Below, piece after piece: positions 16,379 through 23,883 of a DNA stretch of 64,000 nt. The stretch covers positions 1-64,000 of the forward strand of contig JBGALV010000007.1 in NCBI GenBank assembly GCA_044223515.1, read 5' to 3'. The position numbers were made by a program, and so were the translations under genes. Position 1 is the first letter of the stretch. Every line of letters begins with the position of its first letter. The notes below the pieces were generated by a model. The model worked only from the letters and a program-made list of their open reading frames with translations, did no database searches and was not told the origin of the DNA. The stretch is from SHVZ01 sp044223515 (GTDB lineage: Bacteria; Pseudomonadota; Alphaproteobacteria; SHVZ01).

Positions 16379-18179
16379 TGGGGCGTCCTCCGACGAAGCG
16401 GTCGAGGAAGCCCGCGACCGCGCCATGCACGGTGATCCGGTTGTGGAGCTTGACGAAGCCGTGGCCCTCATCGGGGAAGGTCACGTATTCGCAGGGAACG
16501 TTGCGCGCGCGCACCGCCTTGACGATCTGCTCGCTCTCGGACGGCGGCACGCGCGGATCGGTCAGGCCCTGGGCCACCAGCAGCGGGCATTTGATCTCGC
16601 CGACCTTGGTGAGCGGCGAGGTCTCGATCAGGAAGTCGCGGTCGAGCTCGGGGTCGCCGTACTCCTTGGCCCGCTGCTTGCGGCGCCAGGGGCCGGTGTT
16701 GGCGAGCATCGTCAGCCAATTGGCAATGCCGTAGAAGTCGATCCCGGCGGCCCAGAGGTCGGGATAGAGGGTGATGGCGGCGAGGACCATGTAGCCACCA
16801 TAGGACTGCCCCATGACGGCAATGCGATGGCCGTCGATGTCCAGATGCTTGCGGAGCCAGGCATTCGCGTGCGCCAGGTCGTTGACTGACCCGGGCCGGA
16901 GGCGCACGTCGTCGAGGGCAAGGTACTTGCGTCCGTAGCCCGAGGATCCACGCACGTTCGTCGCCAGGATCGCGTAGCCGTGCGCGATCAGGAACTGCAC
17001 CTCAGTCCGGAAGTTCGGCAGCCACTGGGACTCCGGGCCACCGTGGACGACCATCACGGTCGGATATCCGGAAGCCGGCTTCGGCGTCTTCGGCTTGTAG
17101 AGGAAGGCGGGGATCTGGCGGCCGTCGAAGGTCGGATAGTGGATCAGCTCCGGCTCTACGAAGTCGGTGACCTTGAGGCCCTTGGTATCCGAGGTCGTCA
17201 GCCGCGTGACCGTGCCCGTGGCGGCGTCGGCGCGGTAGAGATCCGGCGCCCGGCAGGCGCCGTTGAGAGTGAAGACAATCGCCCCACTGTCGGGCGTCCA
17301 CGTGATCTCGGGCACGATGCCGGGGCCCGGCAGCTCGATCTTGAGATCCTTGCCGCTCGCCATGTCGCGGATGGCGAGGTTGCCGTAGCCCTCGATGTTG
17401 GTGACATGCGCGATGCGGGTATTGTCGCGCGAGGGGCGCACGACTTCGACGTCCCAGTCCGGCGCGTGCAGCCACTCGACCTTGCGGGTCGCGAGGTCGA
17501 GCCGCGCGAAGCCCAGGAAGTCGCGGTCGATGTCGGTCGCGAGGAAGATCGACTTGCCGTCCTTGGCGAAGCGGATCGATTGGTGCCGGCTTTCGCCCTT
17601 CGGCTGAAGCAGCTTGTCGATCCTGCCGGTCGCGATCTCGAGTAGGTGGAGGTCGATGTCGAGCGATCCCCGCATCTCGATCACGGCGAGATGCTTTCCG
17701 TCCGGAGACCAGGCGACCGGCGCGAAGTGGCCGTCGCCCTGGAACACGCGCGTTTCCTCGCCGGTCGCGACGTCCATCACGTAGACGTCGAAGAAGGCCT
17801 GGTCGCGGATGTTGGCGCCGAAGGCGATGCGCTTGGCGTCGGGCGACCAGCCGCCCCAGATGTGGATGATCTTCGGGCGCTGGGTCAGCGGCTTCTCTGC
17901 GCCGTTGCCGTCGGCAAGCAGATAGAACTGGATACGCTCGTCGCCGCCGGCGTCCATGCCGTAGATCAGCGCGTCGCCCACCGGCGCGAAGTCGACGAAC
18001 GAGACCTTGTCCGCATGACGCGTCACCTGCTCCGGGACACCGGACGGGAGGTCAAGCGCCCACACCTGGCCGAAGCCGGTATGGTCGGAGATGAAGGCAA
18101 GCCGCTTTCCATCGCTGCGGACGCTCGGATAGGTGGCGGAGCGCACGCCAAGATAGGTCGCGATATCGGCAGCCGGCAT
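16371..18179 (-). CDS. S9 prolyl oligopeptidase-family peptidase
   Basis: A 602-residue peptidase of family S9 (acylaminoacyl-peptidase/dipeptidyl-peptidase group), cleaving short peptides. The N-terminal ~340 residues form a beta-propeller with TolB/WD-like repeats (for example VAWSPDGKHLAV). The C-terminal alpha/beta-hydrolase domain carries Ser459 in GQSYGG, Asp541 in TDPRVPP and His573 in DEGHGF. No signal peptide is seen. ATG at 18179 has AAGGACC in good position, while the upstream frame to 18248 would invade the TetR gene. It is co-transcribed with the serine hydrolase downstream, suggesting a small peptide-degrading unit. Confidence 0.92.
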   Translation of the reverse strand: MPAADIATYLGVRSATYPSVRSDGKRLAFISDHTGFGQVWALDLPSGVPEQVTRHADKVSFVDFAPVGDALIYGMDAGGDERIQFYLLADGNGAEKPLTQRPKIIHIWGGWSPDAKRIAFGANIRDQAFFDVYVMDVATGEETRVFQGDGHFAPVAWSPDGKHLAVIEMRGSLDIDLHLLEIATGRIDKLLQPKGESRHQSIRFAKDGKSIFLATDIDRDFLGFARLDLATRKVEWLHAPDWDVEVVRPSRDNTRIAHVTNIEGYGNLAIRDMASGKDLKIELPGPGIVPEITWTPDSGAIVFTLNGACRAPDLYRADAATGTVTRLTTSDTKGLKVTDFVEPELIHYPTFDGRQIPAFLYKPKTPKPASGYPTVMVVHGGPESQWLPNFRTEVQFLIAHGYAILATNVRGSSGYGRKYLALDDVRLRPGSVNDLAHANAWLRKHLDIDGHRIAVMGQSYGGYMVLAAITLYPDLWAAGIDFYGIANWLTMLANTGPWRRKQRAKEYGDPELDRDFLIETSPLTKVGEIKCPLLVAQGLTDPRVPPSESEQIVKAVRARNVPCEYVTFPDEGHGFVKLHNRITVHGAVAGFLDRFVGGRPNG

Positions 18180-18237
18180 TACGAGGTCCTTGAAGGGAAG
18201 GATCGGCGGGAGGGAAAGGAAGCGTAGCGGCTTTGCC

Positions 18238-18807
18238 TCAATGGGCAAGCGCGGTGTCGATCAGGGCGCCGGCAGCACGTCGGCCATCGGCCGCGGCGCG
18301 CGTGTCGCCCGCGACCTGTGCCAGCACCGTGGCGCCTTCCATCAGCATATGGATCTGCCCTGCGAGCGCCGACGGATCGGACGCTCCGGCCTCGCGTGCC
18401 ACGCGCTCGAGAATCTGGCGTACCTCGCGCTTGTGCGCGCTCGCCGCCTGATGCACCGGATCCTCGGCCGGCGCATGCTCGGCGGCCGCGTTGATGAAGA
18501 GGCATCCGTGGAAGTCGCGGCTCTTGAACCACGCCTCCAGGATGTCGAAGACGGCGAGCAGGCGATCGCGACCGGTCTTGCCGCGACGATCGATCTCGGC
18601 CTCGAACCAGGCGCGGAAAAGCCGGTCGCGTTCGGCGAGGCAGGCGAGGATCAGCGCGTCCTTCGAGCCGAAATGTTTGTATAGAGTCATCTTGGCGATG
18701 CCGGCTTCCGCCAGCAGCTTGTCGATGCCGGTCGCGTGGAAACCGTGGCGGTAAAACAGGCGAAGCGCCGTCTCGATAAGCTGTATGCGCCGCTGCGACT
18801 CCGCCAT
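18238..18807 (-). CDS. TetR-family transcriptional regulator
   Basis: A 189-residue repressor-type regulator. The N-terminal helix-turn-helix spans about residues 8-55 (ALRLFYRHGFHATGIDKLL then AGIAKMTLYKHFGSKD, the canonical TetR recognition helix). The remaining helices form a ligand and dimer domain containing DFHGCLFINAAAEH, a pattern common in the AcrR/YcdC-like branch. ATG at 18807 is favoured by AGGAG eight bases upstream over the longer ATG at 18834. Fifty-eight bases separate it from the S9 peptidase, so it may control the peptidase/hydrolase unit and itself. The ligand is unknown. Confidence 0.9.
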   Translation of the reverse strand: MAESQRRIQLIETALRLFYRHGFHATGIDKLLAEAGIAKMTLYKHFGSKDALILACLAERDRLFRAWFEAEIDRRGKTGRDRLLAVFDILEAWFKSRDFHGCLFINAAAEHAPAEDPVHQAASAHKREVRQILERVAREAGASDPSALAGQIHMLMEGATVLAQVAGDTRAAADGRRAAGALIDTALAH

Positions 18808-19210
18808 ACGCCCGACTCCTGACATCTCACGCACGAGACTAGCGCCGGCCTTCGGCGCGGGAAAAGCCTGCTACGTCAGCGGTCGTTCCGTCACGGAAAT
18901 AACGCTGGACGGGTCACACCCTGGGCTTCATGATCCCGGCCGATCCATTGCTGCCGGTCTTTGACCATGGTGGCCCGAGACGATAGTGATGGAAGCCAGT
19001 GGTGTGCGCCGTTCCGTTCGATGGTTCCGATAGCCGCGACATTCGTTCCAATGACGTGTCATTGCCAATGTCGCCGTACCTGATCCTGACAATTCGGTCG
19101 ACCGCTTCCTGCCGGTTCGCCGCGCCCGTCCAACGGCGTCGCGTATCGTCTCGCCACGGCATGAGCCTGCCTTTGCGAAAGCAGGGCGATCGATCCTGAG
19201 GATTGGAAAA
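18808..19210. other. 403-base spacer without a supported gene
   Basis: The spacer separates the TetR gene from the RNA-binding protein gene. Short open frames exist on both strands (18999-19199 plus, 18928-19221 minus), but neither has a ribosome site and both read as arginine/serine-rich shadow sequence. The right half probably holds a long 5' untranslated region for the RNA-binding protein. A perfect 7+7 inverted repeat lies at 19049-19064. No tRNA or terminator fold was found. Confidence 0.5.
19049..19064. promoter_or_regulatory. Inverted repeat CAATGAC-GT-GTCATTG, candidate operator
   Basis: Two perfect 7-base arms with a 2-base spacer, about 150 bases before the RNA-binding protein start. 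Its AT content is higher than the surroundings, and it is symmetrical like a dimeric regulator site. The binding protein is unknown; the adjacent TetR regulator is one candidate. Confidence 0.4.
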
Positions 19211-19540
19211 ATGTCGACCAAGCTGTTTGTCGGAAACCTCCCCTACACCATGACTTCCGAAGACCTCAAAGAGACCTTCGGGCCGTTCGGCCCGGTGGTC
19301 TCGGCGAAGGTCATCACCGATCGCGAGACCGGCCGCTCCCGCGGCTTCGGCTTCGTTGAGCTCCAGACCCCGGACGCTTGCCAGCGTGCGGTGCGCGAGC
19401 TGAACGGCGCCGACCTCGGCGGTCGTGCGGCCACCGTGCGCGTCGCTGAAGACCGTCCGCCGGGCGGTGGTGGCGGCGGCGGCGGTGGTGGCCGTGGCAT
19501 GGGCGGCGGCGACCGCGGCCCGCGCGCACCGCGCTGGTAG
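19211..19540 (+). CDS. Glycine-rich RRM RNA-binding protein
   Basis: A 109-residue RNA-binding protein with one RNA recognition motif over residues 1-80. RNP2 is KLFVGNL (4-10) and RNP1 is RGFGFVEL, with the aromatic residues that stack on RNA bases. A glycine tail of about 20 residues ending RGPRAPRW follows, as in cyanobacterial Rbp and plant cold-induced GRP proteins. In bacteria such proteins are often induced by cold or stress and may act as RNA chaperones. The long untranslated leader upstream is consistent with post-transcriptional control but does not prove it. AGGA lies nine bases before the ATG, and a strong terminator follows. Confidence 0.93.
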   Translation: MSTKLFVGNLPYTMTSEDLKETFGPFGPVVSAKVITDRETGRSRGFGFVELQTPDACQRAVRELNGADLGGRAATVRVAEDRPPGGGGGGGGGGRGMGGGDRGPRAPRW

Positions 19541-19563
19541 TTCTCGTCTAGTCGTTTCAGGCC

Positions 19564-19604
19564 CACCTCTCCCGCTTCGAGCGGGAGAGGTGCGGCTTGC
19601 TTTT
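19564..19604 (+). terminator. Strong hairpin terminator
   Basis: A perfect 13-bp stem (19564-19576 with 19580-19592) closed by a CTTCGA-type loop, followed by CGGCTTGCTTTT. It lies 23 bases after the RNA-binding protein stop. The rest of the spacer to 19735 holds a candidate promoter. Confidence 0.82.
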
Positions 19605-19676
19605 GGGCCCGTCGGTCCTTCGGCTCCTTCCTTCCTCCTCCGCATCCAGGCCGGCCCCTCGTCCGGCGTTACCATC

Positions 19677-19705
19677 TTGTCGATTTCGGCCCGGCCGACT
19701 ATTGG
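19677..19705 (+). promoter_or_regulatory. Candidate promoter for the 19736 gene group
   Basis: TTGTCG (19677-19682), 17-base spacer, TATTGG (19700-19705). Four of six and three of six bases match the sigma-70 consensus. The predicted start near 19712 leaves a 24-base leader containing the ribosome-site-like AGAAGGGGG. Confidence 0.35.
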
Positions 19706-19735
19706 ACGAGTGGGGGTGCGAGAAGGGGGTCTCAG

Positions 19736-20089
19736 ATGAAATACACGCCCGGTCCCTGGAAGATGCGGCCGAACGGCGACATCAGCTCGGCGCCGCGTGG
19801 CGGCAAGGCCACGTCGGTCTGCTCGGTTTCCTGGGGCATGTCGGCCTCGGACGACAAGCCCGGCAACGCCCGCCTGATCCAGACCGCGCCGCAGATGAGC
19901 GAGGCGCTGGATGAGCTCATGCTGCTGGTCACGACGCCGACGGTCAGCCAGGCCATCCTCGGCAATGCCAAGCTGCTGCCCAAGGCCAAGCAGATCATCG
20001 AGAACGCCAAGATCGTGCTCGAGGCGGCGACCGGCGAGCCGCAGGCGGTGTGGCCACGCGTCGACCACGCCAAGCCGAAGCTCGAATAG
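19736..20089 (+). CDS. Hypothetical protein with TPGPW...NARLI motif, phage-like family
   Basis: A 117-residue soluble protein. It opens with YTPGPWKMRPNGD and has NARLIQTAPQMSEALDEL in the middle. The same TPGPW then NARLI/AP/EAL order is common in small proteins of phages and prophages whose function is unknown. The C-terminal half is helical and lysine-rich. No phage structural gene adjoins it, so it may be a domesticated copy. It is followed after three bases by the 20093 gene and is probably co-transcribed with it and the HAD phosphatase. I cannot name its biochemical function. Confidence 0.7.
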   Translation: MKYTPGPWKMRPNGDISSAPRGGKATSVCSVSWGMSASDDKPGNARLIQTAPQMSEALDELMLLVTTPTVSQAILGNAKLLPKAKQIIENAKIVLEAATGEPQAVWPRVDHAKPKLE

Positions 20090-20092
20090 GCC

Positions 20093-20590
20093 ATGCGCCT
20101 CGACCAGTACCTGGCGCTGATCGGCGACTCGAAGGTCGAGGATTGGCGGCTGATCACCCGACCGACCTTCAAGCATCACTTCGCTCGCTCGACCGACGAC
20201 AAGGGCGAGGAGGTGTCGGTCGAGGTCGACGAGCACAAGGTCGTGATGTCCTTCGCTCCGAACATCCGCATCACGCTCGCCTACGGACTCGTCGCGGACT
20301 CGCATTACCGCATCGACCCCAAGCACAAGCTCGGGGCGCTCAATGCGCGCTCGGAATTCGTCGACTGCTTCTACGACAACATCCTGGTGCACCGCGAAAC
20401 CGTGGTGCGCGTCGCGCGCCAGCGCTGCGTCCTGCCCGAGCCGGCGGACTGGACGGAGACACCGATCAAGGTGCCGCGGCGGAAGGCTCGTTTCGCCAAG
20501 CTGATCCATGTCCTTGCCGGCCCGCTGACCGAGTTCGACGAGTATTTCAGAGACGCGGGGATGGTCGAGGTCGAGGCGCCCTGGCCTTAG
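20093..20590 (+). CDS. Conserved hypothetical protein, 165 aa
   Basis: A 165-residue soluble protein with no recognised domain. The sequence suggests an alpha+beta fold: a charged beta-strand region (residues 35-65, EEVSVEVDEHKVVMSF) and later helices. Two cysteines occur (FVDCFYDN, RQRCVLPE) without a metal motif. It starts three bases after the previous gene and ends seven bases before the HAD phosphatase, so it sits in a tight three-gene unit. Codon use matches the neighbours. The function is unknown. Confidence 0.72.
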   Translation: MRLDQYLALIGDSKVEDWRLITRPTFKHHFARSTDDKGEEVSVEVDEHKVVMSFAPNIRITLAYGLVADSHYRIDPKHKLGALNARSEFVDCFYDNILVHRETVVRVARQRCVLPEPADWTETPIKVPRRKARFAKLIHVLAGPLTEFDEYFRDAGMVEVEAPWP

Positions 20591-20597
20591 AGACGCG

Positions 20598-21260
20598 ATG
20601 CGGCTTTCTTCCGGCACCCGGATTCGAGCGGGTGCGTTCCTCTTCGACATGGACGGCACGCTGATCGACTCGAGCGCGACGATCGAGCGGATCTGGCGGC
20701 GCTGGGCCGGGCGGCACGGCATCGACGCCGATGCGCTGATGCGCTTTGCCGTCGGCCGCAGGCTCACCGAGACGATCGAGCGTTTCGCCGTGCCGGGCAT
20801 GGACGTCGCGGCAGAGGCCATGGTCATCGACGCGGACGCACGGGCGGCGACGGAAGGTGTGGCCGCCGTTCCCGGTGCGGATGCGTTCCTCGGCTCGCTT
20901 CCGGCCGATCGCTGGGCTGTGGTCACCTCCGCACCGGCCGCGATCGCCCGTCGCTGGCTCGCCGCGGCTCGTCTGCCGGTTCCGAGCGTTTTCGTCTCGG
21001 CTGAGGACGTGAGCGTCGGCAAGCCCGATCCCGAAGGCTACCTGCTGGCCCTGGCTCGGCTCGGCCGGCCCGCTGTCGACGCGATCGTCTTCGAGGACAC
21101 GATCTCCGGCCTTACGGCCGGGCGCGCTGCCGGTGCGCGCACGATTGCGGTCGCGACCTCGCTCCGTGCCCGCGATCTCGAGCGCGAAGCGTGGATCCCC
21201 GATTACGCGATGCTGACGATAGAGGCGACGCGAGACGACCTGGAGATCGTCGTCCACTGA
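20598..21260 (+). CDS. HAD-superfamily sugar-phosphatase-like hydrolase
   Basis: A 220-residue haloacid-dehalogenase hydrolase of subfamily I with a helical cap, most like sugar phosphatases (YfbT, YniC) and beta-phosphoglucomutases. FLFDMDGTLIDSS at about 15-27 gives the nucleophile and acid aspartates. The threonine motif is VVTSAPAAI, the lysine lies in VGKPDPEGYL, and the metal acidic pair is in VFEDTISG. It should dephosphorylate a sugar phosphate in the cytoplasm. The start is seven bases after the previous stop, and the 3' end faces a convergent membrane-anchored protein four bases away. Confidence 0.9.
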   Translation: MRLSSGTRIRAGAFLFDMDGTLIDSSATIERIWRRWAGRHGIDADALMRFAVGRRLTETIERFAVPGMDVAAEAMVIDADARAATEGVAAVPGADAFLGSLPADRWAVVTSAPAAIARRWLAAARLPVPSVFVSAEDVSVGKPDPEGYLLALARLGRPAVDAIVFEDTISGLTAGRAAGARTIAVATSLRARDLEREAWIPDYAMLTIEATRDDLEIVVH

Positions 21261-21264
21261 CGAC

Positions 21265-21687
21265 TCAGAGCTTGGCGAGGATGCCTGAGAGCTGGGAGAG
21301 GCCGAACAGCAGGGCCAGGCCGCCCAGGAGAACGACGCCGAGGAGGACGACGTACTTGGCGAGGGCCGTCTCGGGCTTGGCGTTCTTCTTGGCGCCGCCG
21401 CCCTTGAAGTCGACATCCGCCTTCGGAGCTGGCGCGGACGACTTCGGCTCCTCCTTGGGGGGAGGCACCTTGCGCTCGGCCTGCGGCTTGCTGGTGTCGT
21501 AGATGACGATCTCTTTCCCCTTGTTGGTCTTAGGGTCGAAATCGTCCTTGATGACCTTGATCGCCTCGAACCGCTTCTCGCCGTAAAGCTGCTTGGCGGT
21601 TTCGATCGCCGGCTCGCGGGCCTGATAGGTCGAGTCGATTTGCCAGACACCGCTTTTCAGCGTGTGGACCTCGAAATTGGTCGGCAT
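21265..21687 (-). CDS. Hypothetical protein with C-terminal membrane anchor, 140 aa
   Basis: A 140-residue protein with a soluble N-terminal domain (residues 1-65), then a proline/lysine/alanine-rich linker (about 70-105, KVPPPKEEPKSSAPAPK) and one C-terminal transmembrane helix (YVVLLGVVLLGGLALLFGL). This layout places the globular part in the cytoplasm, tethered to the inner membrane as a tail anchor. The globular part (FEVHTLKSGVWQIDSTY) has a beta-rich opening typical of small alphaproteobacterial unknowns. The upstream region contains the AT-rich stretch ATATTTACAGAAAC. No function is assigned. Confidence 0.75.
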   Translation of the reverse strand: MPTNFEVHTLKSGVWQIDSTYQAREPAIETAKQLYGEKRFEAIKVIKDDFDPKTNKGKEIVIYDTSKPQAERKVPPPKEEPKSSAPAPKADVDFKGGGAKKNAKPETALAKYVVLLGVVLLGGLALLFGLSQLSGILAKL

Positions 21688-21798
21688 ACCGGCACGTCCC
21701 CCGCGCGAAACCGTCTCGTCGTGTGGATATTTACAGAAACTTCCTGCAAATTCAAGACGAGACGGCTTGGTCTTCGCGTGTTCTGTGAGGGAGGCCTA

Positions 21799-22656
21799 TC
21801 AGGCGCCCGGACGCCAGGGGACGCAAGTCTGCTGCTGCTCGCCGAGGCCGGCGATCCCCAGGCGCATGACGTCGCCCGCCTTGAGGTACCAGGGCTGCGG
21901 CTTCTGGCCCATGCCGACGCCGGGCGGGGTCCCGGTCGAGATCACGTCGCCGGCCCTGAGCGTCATGAACTGGCTGCAGTAGCTGACGATGGTCTTCACG
22001 CCGAAGATCATCGTCTTGGTGCTGCCGTTCTGGACGCGCTTGCCGTTGACCTCGAGCCACATGTCGAGGTTCTGCACGTCCTTGATCTCGTCAGTGGTGA
22101 CGAGCCAGGGGCCGAGCGGGCCGAAGGTGTCGCAACCCTTGCCCTTGTCCCAGGTGCCGGAACGCTCGATCTGGAACTCGCGCTCGGAGACGTCGTTGCA
22201 GACCGCGAAGCCGGCGACGTAGTCGAGGGCGCGCTCTTCCGAAACGTGCTGCGCAGTCGAGCCGATGACGATCGCGAGCTCGACTTCCCAGTCGGTCTTC
22301 TTCGAATCCTTGGGGATCACCACCGGGTCGTTGGGACCCGAGATCGCGGTGTCCGCCTTCATGAAGATGATCGGCTCCTTCGGGATCGGGGCGCCGGTCT
22401 CGGCGGCATGATCCGAATAGTTGAGGCCGATGCAGAGGAACTTGCCGATGCGGCCGACGCAGGGGCCGAGGCGCGGCTTGCCCTCGACGAGCGGCAGCGA
22501 CTCCGGATCGAGGTTGCGCAGCCGGTCGAGGCCGCGCGGGCCGAGCGCGCTGCCCTTGAGGTCGGCGATCTGGCCGGAGAGATCACGGATCTTGCCCGAA
22601 CGGTCCAAGAGACCGGGCTTCTCCTGGCCCGCGGGGCCATAGCGCAACAGCTTCAT
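21799..22656 (-). CDS. Fumarylacetoacetate hydrolase-family protein
   Basis: A 285-residue enzyme of the FAH superfamily, whose members cleave or decarboxylate 2-oxo acids such as ureidoglycolate, acylpyruvates or homoprotocatechuate products. The metal-binding pattern is present: CIGLNYSDHAAE, the acidic DWEVELAIVIG and GVCN-like AVCNDVSERE, then TGTPPGVGMGQKP. A divalent metal is bound by the Glu/Glu/Asp set seen here. The length and the MKLLRYGPAG opening match the bacterial ureidoglycolate lyase/2,4-diketo hydrolase subgroup. It has no pathway neighbours, so the exact substrate remains open. Confidence 0.9.
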   Translation of the reverse strand: MKLLRYGPAGQEKPGLLDRSGKIRDLSGQIADLKGSALGPRGLDRLRNLDPESLPLVEGKPRLGPCVGRIGKFLCIGLNYSDHAAETGAPIPKEPIIFMKADTAISGPNDPVVIPKDSKKTDWEVELAIVIGSTAQHVSEERALDYVAGFAVCNDVSEREFQIERSGTWDKGKGCDTFGPLGPWLVTTDEIKDVQNLDMWLEVNGKRVQNGSTKTMIFGVKTIVSYCSQFMTLRAGDVISTGTPPGVGMGQKPQPWYLKAGDVMRLGIAGLGEQQQTCVPWRPGA

Positions 22657-22765
22657 CGGCGTTTCCTTTGGAGGGGACGAAAGAGGCTGCGGACCTTACC
22701 GGCCCGTGCGCCGCGCGTGCAAGCCGGTCACGCCGCGTCGAGAAACGCCCGTTGCAGCCGAGGGA

Positions 22766-23686
22766 TCACCCCGCGAGCGTCGCCCTGAGCCCGTCGACCA
22801 GCGCCGTCTCCGCCTTGATGCCGAGCGCCTTGATCGCGCGCGACGGATCGCCGAGCGAGGTGCGGACGTCGCCGGCGCGCGACGGGCCATGCTTCACCTC
22901 GACCTTGCGTCCGGCGGCGGTCATCAGCGCCTCGGCCAGCTGGACGATCGAGGTCGACTTGCCGGTGCAGACGTTGAAGACGCGCGCTTCGACGGTCGAG
23001 GTCGACATCGCGGCCAGCAGGTGACGGACGACGTCGGCGACGTAGATGAAGTCGCGGGTCTGCAGCCCGTCGCCCTGGATCCCGATCTCCTGTCCGGCGC
23101 GCACGCGATCGGCGAAGATCGAGATCACGCCGGAGTAGGGCGACTTCGGATCCTGTCGCGGGCCGTACACATTGAAGAAGCGCATGCCGGTGGTCGGCGT
23201 CTTGTGCACGTATCCTGCGACGCGCGCATGCAGCTCGCTGCCGAGCTTGTCGGCGCCGTAGGCCGTGAGCGGCCGCGTCGGCGACGCTTCCGTCAGCGGG
23301 GAGTCCGGTGCGTCGCCATAGGTCGCGGCAGACGACGCGTAGACGACGGGGATCGGCTGCCCGCCCTTGGCGCGCCTCGCGGCGTCGAAGACCGCGATGC
23401 TGCCGGTCAGGTTGGCGCGGTGCGTGCCGAGCCAGTCCTCGTTCGAGCGTTGGACCGAAGCGATCGCCGCCAGGTGGAAGCAGCCGTCGCATCCCTCCAT
23501 CGCCTTGACGACGGCGGCGGCGTCGGCGACGTCGGCTTCGACCAGGCGTACCTTGGACGGCAGGTTGGACTTCTTGCCGGTCGAGAGGTCGTCGAGGACC
23601 ACCGCCTCGTCGCCCCGGGCGAGAAGCGCATCGACGAGATGGGAGCCGATGAAGCCCGCTCCCCCGGTCACCAGATACCGTCCCAC
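22766..23686 (-). CDS. NAD-dependent sugar-nucleotide epimerase, GalE-like
   Basis: A 306-residue extended SDR. VTGGAGFIGSHLVDAL (residues 6-21) is the NAD-binding motif, DDLSTGK the adenosine-ribose loop, and Ser-Ser with YGADK the catalytic Ser/Tyr/Lys set. RFFNVYGPRQDPKSPYSGV is typical of UDP-glucose or UDP-N-acetylglucosamine 4-epimerases of the WbpP/Gne branch. It would interconvert UDP sugars for surface polysaccharide. There is no other polysaccharide gene nearby. It is transcribed away from leuA, sharing a 197-base spacer that also holds the leuA leader. Confidence 0.9.
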   Translation of the reverse strand: MGRYLVTGGAGFIGSHLVDALLARGDEAVVLDDLSTGKKSNLPSKVRLVEADVADAAAVVKAMEGCDGCFHLAAIASVQRSNEDWLGTHRANLTGSIAVFDAARRAKGGQPIPVVYASSAATYGDAPDSPLTEASPTRPLTAYGADKLGSELHARVAGYVHKTPTTGMRFFNVYGPRQDPKSPYSGVISIFADRVRAGQEIGIQGDGLQTRDFIYVADVVRHLLAAMSTSTVEARVFNVCTGKSTSIVQLAEALMTAAGRKVEVKHGPSRAGDVRTSLGDPSRAIKALGIKAETALVDGLRATLAG

Positions 23687-23734
23687 GCCCGTCTCCTCGG
23701 AAACCCGTTGGTGTCCGGGGCAAGGTATCCGGTG

Positions 23735-23763
23735 TTGACGGCTCCGGGAACGGCCTCTAGGTT
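23735..23763 (+). promoter_or_regulatory. Candidate promoter of the leuA leader transcript
   Basis: TTGACG (23735-23740), a 17-base spacer and TAGGTT (23758-23763). The -35 is near consensus and the -10 is weak. The predicted start is about 23770, almost directly before the leader-peptide ATG. Confidence 0.4.
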
Positions 23764-23772
23764 TGGGGCGTC

Positions 23773-23826
23773 ATGTTCACGCACGGACAGGTCCTGAAGC
23801 TGCGACTTACGACCCCGGCACTCTAG
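23773..23826 (+). CDS. Candidate leucine-containing leader peptide of leuA
   Basis: A 17-codon frame reading MFTHGQVLKLRLTTPAL then TAG, ending 57 bases before leuA. Four of 17 residues are leucine (CTG, CTG, CTT, CTC), with three in alternate positions. A GGGG lies four to five bases before the ATG. The stop codon sits in the loop of the hairpin at 23814-23837. This is the arrangement of ribosome-mediated attenuation in leucine operons, but the leucines are fewer and less clustered than in E. coli leuL, so it stays a candidate. Confidence 0.45.
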   Translation: MFTHGQVLKLRLTTPAL

Positions 23827-23837
23827 GAGAGGCCGGG
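23814..23837 (+). promoter_or_regulatory. Hairpin overlapping the leader stop codon, possible attenuator
   Basis: CCCGGC (23814-23819) pairs with GCCGGG (23832-23837), and CTC (23821-23823) with GAG (23827-23829), leaving TAG in the loop. Downstream is the moderately T-rich CATCGTCGTTTGTCGTCTTC. A ribosome stopping at or before the TAG would disrupt it. There is no long T run, so Rho-independent termination would be weak. Confidence 0.35.
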
Positions 23838-23883
23838 ACATCGTCGTTTGTCGTCTTCACACCTCCGTCGGAAAGCACGTGCC

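Noticed and set aside
18928..19221. 97-codon minus-strand and 66-codon plus-strand frames in the spacer before the RRM gene
   Set aside because: Neither has a ribosome site, a recognisable domain or neighbour-like codon pattern. The plus-strand one overlaps the expected RRM leader.
18914..21022. 702-codon minus-strand frame spanning the gene-free region and several plus-strand genes
   Set aside because: It is antisense to the RRM gene, two hypothetical genes and the HAD phosphatase, crosses a strong terminator hairpin, and reads as low-complexity shadow sequence.
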